The notes under the pieces: generated by a model | What the model was told of the DNA's origin: nothing | Databases searched by the model: none | Seen by the model: the letters and a program-made list of their open reading frames with translations, nothing else | Translations under genes and position numbers: made by a program | Shown: one piece after another, positions 56,401 through 64,000 of the stretch | Layout of the letters: every line of letters starts with the position of its first letter | How positions within the stretch are numbered: position 1 is the first letter of the stretch | Source: Lotus japonicus | Lineage: Eukaryota; Streptophyta; Magnoliopsida; Fabales; Fabaceae | Direction of reading: 5' to 3' | Length of the DNA: 64,000 nucleotides | Assembly: GCF_012489685.1 (NCBI RefSeq) | Contig: NC_080042.1 | Coordinates: forward strand, 74,266,566 to 74,330,565

Positions 56401-56674
56401 TGGAAATGTTAAAAGCTTTCTACATGGTAAAATAAGGATTTAAGAATTTAGATATAGTTATAATTCCCTTATGTTTTACGGTTTATTCTTGTGCTGATAT
56501 TAATTAACTCAACAATCATTATTAAGCATTTTCTTTTACGACAGGGATCGACACAACATTGCAACTAGAACAGACAAGATTCTATCTGTCTTTATGATAA
56601 TCCTGGCAGTATTGTCAAACGCTGTGGCTATATACAGTGATGCCTATGCCATGACCAAGAAGAAAAAAGCTTAG
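53428..56674 (+). CDS. AVT6A: AVT6-type amino-acid transporter (AAAP family)
   Basis: Five exons, 53428-53860, 53995-54147, 54722-54925, 55462-55927 and 56545-56674, with GT-AG borders, total 1386 bases or 461 residues. A charged cytosolic N-terminus (KPEKTKSRRNK, DENAPLIPK) precedes about 11 transmembrane helices, the first with the family block FNLSTTIIGAGIMGLP. Later helices include SVVINNIGVLIVYMIIIG, SVGLAIVFLVIAVGISIIKI, SLALCSSVYLLTSFFGFLLFGDG and SVFMIILAVLSNAVAIY. It ends with the basic tail MTKKKKA. Vacuolar AVT6 proteins export acidic and other amino acids from the vacuole in Arabidopsis; membrane location and substrate here are inferred from family. The choice of AVT6A over its close paralogues is from memory of the N-terminal block and is tentative. 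Confidence 0.92.
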
Positions 56675-58650
56675 TGTAAAGATTTGTTGAAACTTTCTTT
56701 TATAGCCTACCCACAAATTAAAGGGACAGAATTTGCAGGGTTATTGACCACGAATAAAATCAGGGTCTATTGAGCGGCTCTGATGGGTTGATTATAATAT
56801 AAACAAGGGGGTGCAATGTGTACAAATATTCTTCTGAAGTCTGTGAAGGCCTGCTACATCTTCAACCTTTGTAAATATGCTCTTTGCTATTGTTTGTAAT
56901 TGTAGAGGTTCTTGGTTGTGCCTCTATTTCCTATGCTCCATCTCCCTCATAAGTCATATATATAAGAGAAGTACATGTTGTTAGTGGTTAAGGGACTCAA
57001 GGATCGCCATATGGATTGTGATTGTGAGAGAATGGTTTAGTTCAAGCAGGGAAGGCAAAACAACAACTTGAAGGATCTGCTTTTGTTCCTGTTTTTATTT
57101 TAGATTGAAAACTTGTTATTTGTTGATAGTTTGTGCTCTAAATTTCTCCAGAAATAGAACTTTCTGGAAACTTAATTGCATTGTTCAAATCTTATGTAAT
57201 TAAATATTTTTTTCAGATAAATGTTTGATAGAAACATATTACAGCAAGTTTGTTTTGTGACTTTTCCCCTTTGAGTTAAAAATAAGTGTGTTAACATTCA
57301 CAGTAACATGTTTCATCCTGTTTGTGTATTTTTTTCGTTAAGTAAAAGTATATTTTCAAACTTTAAAAAATGTGTTTAGAAAAATATGGTTATAGTCTTA
57401 TAGATTCTTTTCCTTTGAGACTGTGGTCCAATCTTCTAAATGGGGGCAGCTACCTTTTGATAAAGATGTCATATTGTCATATTTAACAAAATTTAAGTGT
57501 TCTGAAGTTATAAACAAGATTGTGAATGTGAATGTCCTAAGAAGTTTATGCCCAACTGCTAGACTTCGGTTTAGTAGCTAATTTGGATGAATGGGGTTTC
57601 CTGTGTTGAGTATGACTTTTATTTGAGAGTGGATAAGGAAAGGAGGAAAGAGATAATGTGGGTTGATTTTAGGGAAGAAGATGAAAGTGATCTAAATTTT
57701 TTATTTGAGGTTTTTTGATCTGGGTAAGTCTTATAGGGAACAAAATGAAAGAATAGGATGATGGTGAAAGAGGAAAAAGATAAGAGGAAGGATTATATGT
57801 GATTAAAAAAATTACAACGACGGAAAGTGATGTTATAAAGTCCACGTGATCGTTCCGAGTTGACTAGGTTCACCATGTGAACTGATCAATCAAAATTGAT
57901 GACACATCCTCAATTAGACTTAATTTGAATTAAAGTTCAAAAAAAAAAAATTGACAGGATAACATTCAAAGGATTTAAAAATCAAACACGCAATTTAATT
58001 TAAAAAAAATGAGGGATCCAAAACATTTTAATTTTGAAATTGAACTAAAACATATTTAAGCCTATAATAGTTAATCATTTTGAAATTTATTAATTTACAC
58101 ACTTAATTAACTGTAAAAAATGAATACAGCTACTTGGCTCGATTTTTCTTCTCACGCAATCCAACGAATTGCATTTTTAGCCAATCACTTTTCTAAAATC
58201 GAAATCCTTAATGTTACGACAAGGAATAACAACGAATTCACGCCTATTTGATTTTCAGTTTGAAAGTGTTTTCACTCAACGGAGGTCTAAAGTCTCTTTC
58301 ACGTTTGGGGGTTGGAATGTGTGATCTCGAATTCCAATGCCACAAATAGAATGTGTGATCTCCAACATCTAGCTTAAAAGATGAGCTACTGTGGACTTAT
58401 TTGTTTTTTTGTTTGGCCCTTCAAATATTGTTTACTTTATGTGTAACTATGTGCCATAACGTTTGGGAAATCCAAATGGACTTTTCTCAAAGAATTAAAT
58501 ATTAGTGTACATTTAAAGAGGGTAGATCACTAGAGATAGAAAAAGGGGAGATATAAGTGATAATTGTGATATATGATATTATGATGTGACCAGAATAAAG
58601 AGATAAAAAGAAAAAAAAAAAGTCTCACAATATCTACAACATTTAATAAT
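56675..58650. other. 3' region and intergenic DNA after the AVT6-like gene
   Basis: No gene is supported. AAACATATTTAAGCC at about 58050-58064 resembles the end of a MITE related to common plant elements, but no partner arm was found. Confidence 0.45.
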
Positions 58651-58823
58651 GGAGTTGTTTAAATAACTCATGAGAAAATTTATGTTATATAACTCATCAT
58701 CCAATCACGTTAAAAATAAGTCAGTTGAAATTTTTATGATTTATTTATTAATTTATTTATAAAAATTTTTACTGATCCATTGAGTTGTGGATTTGTAACC
58801 CACATAAGTCATTTAGACAACTC
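58651..58823. mobile_element. Small MITE, 173 bp, with 10-bp target duplication
   Basis: The ends GGAGTTGTTTAAATAACTC and complement GAGTTGTCTAAATGACT are inverted repeats. ATTTAATAAT flanks both sides exactly (58641-58650, 58824-58833). A 9-10 bp duplication suggests a Mutator-like origin. Confidence 0.75.
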
Positions 58824-59652
58824 ATTTAATAATCTATAAATCATTGTTGTTTCTCCAAACCCACATTATCCCTTAAAAGCACATTTACCTCAACTCTCCC
58901 TCATGGCCACTTTTCTGTTTGCAATTGTTGGGATTCATAAATAACAATTTTAAAATTCACATGGAGTGACAAAACTAATCTTCCTTCAACATGGTAATAT
59001 TTATTTTATTACAAATCCATACCCTTTTTGGTAATTACATATTTAAAAGTGCTTTTCACTAAAATTATTCAAACAAGTTGAATTATCAAACTTACTTTTA
59101 AATTTACAATATTCAAACATAACTCACATCTCATCTTAATAATATATAAAGCTCATCCACAAAAGTGGGTCATAATGCTTTCTAATTTCCACATGTTACA
59201 TCTCTATTGGTTGGTTTCAACGAATTTCCACATGACATTCGCTGGTTGGTCCAAATCCTTGAATTTTGATTGGTCGAAATTAATTAATGCAATAATAAAT
59301 TAATCAATCAATAAATAAATATTTGAAACAAACAATTAATGTTATTTTGGTTGACCAAAATTTAGGAAATATGCGTTCATTTTTTGAAAAAAACGTAAAT
59401 TTGAATTTTAAAAGCTTTGCTATATTTAGAAATGAACCACACGGTTTTAATATATTCAATGCCACAATAATATCAAATAAGTCACAATATTTTGAATTCA
59501 TAATTGCCTTCACGGAATATACCAGTAATTTACCATAGGTTTTCCTTTTTTCCTTAATTGCTCTTGAAACATGTTAATGGAATATGCTTCAGCTACAAAA
59601 GATGCCCCCATAAAGGAACCAAATTAAGCTTCGTACACCAACGCCCTTCAAC

Positions 59653-59682
59653 ATCTCCATCTCCATCTCCATCTCCATCTGC
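59653..59682. repeat. (CTCCAT)n microsatellite
   Basis: About five hexamer units. Confidence 0.9.
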
Positions 59683-59779
59683 CCCAATTCTGACTCTCAG
59701 TAGAAAGACGAAGCTCAAGTGGTGCGCCTCTACTGCAATCTCTACCCAATTCAAGCCTAACCTCTCTCTCACCCAAAAC

Positions 59780-59990
59780 ATGCTTATATAATCCCCAATC
59801 TCTCTCAGCATTCTCTCTCTTTCACACTCCTAGCAGATACTGCCACATCAGCTTGGCAGTTATCACTAGTGGGAATCAATTTTATTCCCCCTTCTACCCT
59901 TCCGAACAAATACCTTAGCAATACTAAGACTACTAATATTTGGGTTCCTATCAGAAACTAACCCAGTGGGACCAGTTTATGACATATGGT
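59780..59990. repeat. LTR-like dispersed repeat, second copy
   Basis: Aligns with 38560-38730. On the minus strand a TATATAAGC box (about 59780-59790) precedes GAGAGAGATTGGGG-like sequence, giving an LTR-like look. It lies inside the candidate Helitron, upstream of the dynein light chain pseudogene. Confidence 0.45.
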
Positions 59991-60088
59991 AAAATGAGCA
60001 AATTGCAAAGCGTATTATTGATTTATTGTGGTGGCCAAAAAGGTCATCGGTGGCTGATCCATTAGCACCACCCCCTTTTATCTGGTTC

Positions 60089-60095
60089 TATATAA
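60089..60095 (+). promoter_or_regulatory. TATA box of the dynein light chain pseudogene
   Basis: TATATAA, 133 bp before the ATG at 60222, in a pyrimidine-rich leader context. Confidence 0.5.
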
Positions 60096-60221
60096 CATTA
60101 TAACCTCCTCCTTCATCATTCACAATTCCCTTACCTTTAATCAACCTTGCTACCTAATCCTATTACAAGCACCTCAGTTCATTTTTTTCCTCTGTTGTAA
60201 ATTTTTGTTTAGTTGTTCATC

Positions 60222-60679
60222 ATGCTAGAAGGCAAGGCAGTGATTGGTGAAACAGACATGCTTCAAACTATGCAGCAAAACGCACTTGATTTAGCATCCA
60301 AAGCACTTGATTTCTTCGATGTCACTGAGGCGATTGAGATAGCCAGATTTATAAAGAAGGTAATAAAAACTAGAAATTAAGCCAAGGTGTTTGAGATTCA
60401 TTTGATTATGAGAATAATTAATTAGTTAAAGAAATTGGGTTCCTTAATTAGCTGAGATTGATTAATTTGATTCAATTTATGCAGGAATTTGATAGGATGC
60501 ATGGACCTGGTTGGCAATGTATTGTGGGAACTGATTTTGGTTCTTTTATGACACATTGATGTGGCTCCTTCATCTATTTCTGCATAGGCAGCATGGCCAT
60601 TTTGCTCTTTAGGGGCTCTGCTGATCAAGAAGCAAAGGAAAATCACTTCTCAGCAGCACTAGAGGCAGCCAGAGCATAA
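60222..60679 (+). pseudogene. LC8-type dynein light chain, broken by one in-frame TGA
   Basis: Two exons (60222-60359 and 60485-60679) with a clean GT-AG intron. The first 70 codons read as an LC8 protein: MQQNALDLASKALDFFDVTE, then [20 protein letters not shown] and [15 protein letters not shown] at 60557-60559 then stops the frame. The same frame continues without further damage through FIYFCIGSMAILLFRGSADQ and EAKENHFSAALEAARA to TAA at 60677-60679, which gives the family length of about 110. LC8 is a homodimeric hub protein; flowering plants keep it without dynein motors. The truncated product would lack the C-terminal beta strands that form the dimer and the ligand groove. A sequencing error at one base is the main alternative. 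Confidence 0.85.
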
Positions 60680-62102
60680 TTTCATCCGCTTTTATTTACT
60701 CTCCACAAATACACTGCTTGGATTGTCGTTGTACAAATACACTGCTGAAAGTGGCCGAAGTGTTTCCAAATAAATGTGGCACAGGTAAATGTTCCTCCTT
60801 TAGCTGCAATATCTCATGTTACAAGGGTTTATTTCAGTTTGATATTAATTTTCAGAGTTTGTTACAAGTTTTATGTTATTTCCCATCTCTTCCGTGGACT
60901 ACTTGATCTGCCACATCTCTTTAAGTTTTTTCAGTTATCAATTTATTTTGTCTTTTTTAGTTGTTCAATTACTCATTTTCATCTAACTTTTGTGCTTATT
61001 CTAACTGTTTAAGCAGCAATGTCGAGAGCAAACAGTTTGCTAGACCATTACCTCAGATTGTTAAGCATCTCCAACTTTTGTGCCTCTCAATGAAATCTAT
61101 TGAGGCATGCTTGATTTTCCCATCTGATTGGTACACTTTGTGGTTGTTGTTTGTTAGTTTTTATTAGCGTTATGAATCTTTTACCTATGCATTAATTTGT
61201 AGAGTAATGGGCATGCACTCTGTAGCACTGAGAAGCATGAAAGACAGGTAAAGATAAATAAGATGAATGCCATTGAGTTGGAAATTTTGGGGTAGTGGCA
61301 CATTTTTTGCAACATGTGTTATGTGTTAATGAACGATGTCTTGACAGTGTATTTTTTCCACATTGTGAGGATCAATTTTGCTTTGTAGAGAATAAACCGT
61401 GGAAGGTCCCTCACATCTATCATGTTGAACCACTTTCAAATACAAGTCGGGATGACATAGGAAGATCCATCGTCAAACACCATAACACAATCCATTGGGA
61501 ATATGAGCAGATTTCTTGGCCTTGAAGGAGCTTCTGGCTTGCGGTTATTAGATGTAAAAGACAGAACTGATTTTAATGTAATTTTAGCTAATATTGTAGT
61601 CTTAACTGCTTTTTATTAAAGTCCTTGAATTATTTTTTAGCCCTATCAATCCATATATTAACTTTTTTTTTATGTTTTAATCTTTAATATGTGTTATACT
61701 AATAAAATATATAAAAGAAAGATTTTTTGCATAACTGAAATAATAAGGGGGAGGCGAATCGATTTCTTTTAAAAAAAGATAAATTTATTGTGTTCTCTTC
61801 TATGAAAGAATAATGACTTAGATACTATCTAGATACATTATGTGAACTAAATAATAGAGAAAATAATTTCTAAAGAATACAATGACAATGTTAGTATATT
61901 TTTCATAATTTAAGGAGTATATTTTTTTTCAACTGCAATAGATTTATTGTAATATGGAAGTGTTGAGATACTCGACATAGGGTTACAAAACCATATAAAA
62001 GAGAAGTAGCAGGAAGTTGGAAGCTACTGTGAACTCTTTATCACTGTGGAAGCATTGCAAAGTTATAAAATTGTCTAAGAACGGCTAACCGCAGCTGCGA
62101 CG
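60680..62102. other. DNA between the LC8 pseudogene and the helicase remnant
   Basis: The frame at 61295-61525 (76 codons) has no family signature I recognise. The rest is AT-rich non-coding DNA. Confidence 0.4.
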
Positions 62103-62864
62103 ACTGATGAAGCAAAACAAATCAAAGAGTTTGCGGATTGAATTCTAAAAACTAGAAATGACGATCATACTGATTCCGGAGTAGGACAGTATAATGTTCA
62201 AATCCTGCTAGATCTGCTCATTTCATTAATGGAATTGATTAAATATACATATCATGACCTTTCGCACAAAATGAAAGGCCCGCAATTCTTTCCAGATAGA
62301 GCTATATTGGCCCCTACACTGCATGTTGTTGAAATGATAAACTCTTACATGATTGACATGATAGCTGCACCAGAACGTGAATATTTGAGCTTTGACTCTG
62401 CCTTGCGATCTGATGAGAATTCCGAAATCAAAGGTGAGTGGTTTACCATATAATTTTTGAACGAAACTAAATGTTCAAAAATGCCTAACCACAAACTATT
62501 ACTAAGAGTCAGTACTCCAATCATGTTTTTGAGAAATATAGACCATGTAGCAGGTTTATGCAATGAAACCAGGTTAATTGTGGACTTGGTTTCTTCTGAT
62601 TCTAAATTTCCAATTAAATTCAGGAGAAGATAGTTTCCAATTGCAGTATGCTTTACGATGACAAAAAACAAAAGTCAATGATAAACACTATTTCAGGTTG
62701 GGTTCTTTCTTCCGAGAGCCGTCGTCACTCATGGTCAGATATATGTAGCTCTCTCTAGAGTACGCTCAAGAAAGGGTCTTAAACTTTGTATACTGGATGA
62801 GTTGGGAAAACAACATACCAGTACTGTAAATGTAGTGTTTAAGAAAGGTTTTAGAAATGTTTGA
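62103..62864 (+). pseudogene. Helitron PIF1-type helicase remnant, C-terminal parts
   Basis: Segment one (62103-62453) reads TDEAKQIKEFAD, a TGA at 62139-62141 where the family has Trp, then DLLISLMELIKYTYHD and FFPDRAILAPTLHVVEMINS. Segment two (62697-62864) reads VGFFLPRAVVTHGQIYVALS then RVRSRKGLKL, the last helicase motif, and ends FRNV-stop. Between them a donor-like AAAG|GTGAGT and an acceptor-like TTTCAG border 263 bp, but family sequence is also missing there, so deletion plus decay is likely. In Helitrons this helicase unwinds DNA during rolling-circle transposition. Confidence 0.8.
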
Positions 62865-63037
62865 TGTATACAACACAATTTCATTTATTTTTCCTTAAAA
62901 GAAATTAATTTTTTAATTCCATTTTTCTCTTTATATATTATTACAAGGTTAATTTATACATGATTGACATATTTATAATTTAAAATTACATATATGAAAA
63001 CTAATTTATTTATTACAAAATTCTAACATAAAATTTC

Positions 63038-63072
63038 GTGCAGCGCACGGGTAATCGCACTAGTCGCACTAG
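63038..63072 (+). other. Helitron 3' terminus, hairpin and duplicated end
   Basis: CGTGCAGCGCACGG forms a short hairpin. TCGCACTAG follows and is then repeated immediately (63064-63072), so there are two successive CTAG|T ends. Confidence 0.75.
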
Positions 63073-63690
63073 TTACAACAAACTCCCATTAATCCAAACT
63101 CGTTTTACAAACTCAAATTAACTCAAATTCTATTTTACAAACTTAAATCCAAACTAGTCCATCAACTCATTTTTTTATCAGCCATATCATATTTGTTATG
63201 GCCCATATATATGCATTCAAAGCAAGCACAACTCACTTAGTTGCATGTGAAAACAAATATCCACCGTTAATAGCAGTTATTATAGTGACACAACCACCCT
63301 TATCTGTTCTCAACCAAAGGGCTCTCTGTACTCTACAGTGAATCTCATCATCACAACCACCCTTATAGTGCAGTGAAAAAGACCTATCTACCCTTCCAAT
63401 CACCGATTCAACTTGATGCCCATTGAACAAAGAACGGTTGTAGTACTTTTGTCCTGCTGCTTTTATAAAGGCAAAAAGCTGAAGAACCGAATTTCATTGC
63501 ATCTTTCTTTCTTTCCTGTTGCATCATGCGGACCGCCACAAATTTCTCATCCACAAACTCAAAATTCCTTATCACTCCACAATGTTCTCCACACTCATAG
63601 GCCATCTTGCTAGTTCTTGTTACTACTCACTTCTTCTCTCTACCTTGTGTTGTGGTGTCCCTCTTTCTTCTCTTCAATAATAGCATTAGC
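63073..63690 (+). promoter_or_regulatory. Promoter and leader of the ATP sulfurylase gene
   Basis: TATAAAG at 63464-63470 would start transcription near 63495 and leave a leader of about 195 bases rich in C and T. Immediately upstream lies the Helitron terminus. Confidence 0.5.
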
Positions 63691-64000
63691 ATGTCTCTCA
63701 CCATCAAACTACAACTACTTCCTTTTCTCAACCAAAACCGCCACCATGCAGCACCAACAAAAAACATAACCAGAAAACAACACGTGTCAGGTTCTAACCG
63801 CCACAACGTGAGAATTCGTCCTGAACCGATTTACAGTTCCAATTCTCTTATCATCGCAACCACTAGGAAACTGAAGCTACCGAGAATGCAGGGTGTGAGG
63901 AGCTCGTTGATAGAGCCTGATGGAGGGGCATTGGTGGATCTTGTGGTGCCGGAGAGCCAGAGGGGGTTGAAGGCGGTGGAGGCGGAGGCGCTGCCGAAGG
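63691..64000 (+). CDS. APS1: Plastid ATP sulfurylase, N-terminal part
   Basis: The frame from MSLTIKLQLLPFL runs off the right edge after 103 codons. The first 65 or so residues are rich in Asn, Arg, Thr and Ser with few acidic residues, as in a chloroplast transit peptide. Then RSSLIEPDGGALVDLVVPES and AVEAEALPK match the start of mature plant ATP sulfurylases. The enzyme makes adenosine 5'-phosphosulfate from ATP and sulfate, the first step of sulfate assimilation. Catalytic motifs lie beyond the window. The isoform number is a guess from the plastid-type N-terminus. Confidence 0.88.
   Translation, partial: MSLTIKLQLLPFLNQNRHHAAPTKNITRKQHVSGSNRHNVRIRPEPIYSSNSLIIATTRKLKLPRMQGVRSSLIEPDGGALVDLVVPESQRGLKAVEAEALPK

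Larger units (their letters stand above)
59129..63063 (+). mobile_element. Candidate Helitron enclosing a dynein light chain pseudogene
   Basis: The 3' end is strong: a CGTGC..GCACG hairpin at about 63038-63049, then GGTAATCGCA and CTAG with a following T. Helitron helicase remnants lie just upstream. The 5' end is inferred: TCTCATCTTAATAATATATA at 59129 follows an A, matching the A|TC...CTAG|T rule and the usual Helitron start. No Rep domain is seen, so this would be a non-autonomous or decayed copy of about 3.9 kb. If the 5' end is wrong, the dynein light chain gene may simply neighbour a shorter Helitron remnant. Confidence 0.5.

Noticed and set aside
61295..61525. 76-codon ORF downstream of the LC8 pseudogene
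   Set aside because: No recognisable family and no clear promoter or intron structure; kept only as a note in the spacer entry.
1..64000. CRISPR arrays, operons, tRNA or rRNA genes
   Set aside because: None seen. The tRNA-like boxes belong to the SINE, and the tRNA-complementary sites are retrotransposon primer sites.

Overview
This window is plant nuclear DNA. It is AT-rich, its genes carry GT-AG introns, and it holds nested LTR retrotransposons, a SINE, MITEs, hAT-like elements and Helitron remnants. The gene complement (EIX-like receptor-like protein, MOR2-PAG1/Furry, AVT6 transporter, plastid ATP sulfurylase) and a SIRE-type Sirevirus with an env-like ORF suggest a eudicot, probably a legume. 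The species is inference; no marker in the window fixes it.

Region 1 (1-20.5 kb) is a three-level transposon nest. A Ty1/copia element on the minus strand (gag remnant and primer site at 19288-19886) was interrupted by a plus-strand Athila-type Ty3/gypsy element (1-19287, its 5' part off the left edge, 3' LTR 18063-19287). That element was in turn interrupted by a complete 12,087-bp minus-strand Sirevirus (5629-17715). The Sirevirus has two 1211-bp LTRs that differ at 5 positions by my count and a perfect 5-bp target duplication (ACTGA). It has gag, pol and env-like ORFs, several polypurine tracts, and one compact ORF on the opposite strand (7642-8034) with its own TATA box and poly(A) signal. 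That antisense ORF is the most unusual signal here.

Region 2 (20.5-33.6 kb) is a receptor-gene neighbourhood: a SINE with a perfect 13-bp target duplication, a duplicated promoter without a gene, an intact EIX-like LRR receptor-like protein gene, a truncated RLP copy, a small membrane RING-H2 gene with a decayed tandem copy, and two hAT-like non-autonomous elements. One of the hAT-like elements splits a LINE remnant.

Region 3 (34.0-56.7 kb) holds two ordinary single-copy-type genes on the plus strand. The first is a 16-exon Furry/MOR2-PAG1 homologue whose exons sum to 2140 codons plus stop. The second is a 5-exon AVT6-type amino-acid transporter (461 aa). A Mutator-like MITE with long inverted repeats lies between them.

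Region 4 (56.7-64 kb) holds a small MITE and a candidate Helitron (about 59129-63063). The Helitron has a clear 3' hairpin/CTAG terminus and helicase remnants, and it encloses an LC8 dynein light chain gene broken by one in-frame TGA. The window ends in the first 310 bp of a plastid ATP sulfurylase gene.

No prokaryotic features, CRISPR arrays, tRNA or rRNA genes were seen.
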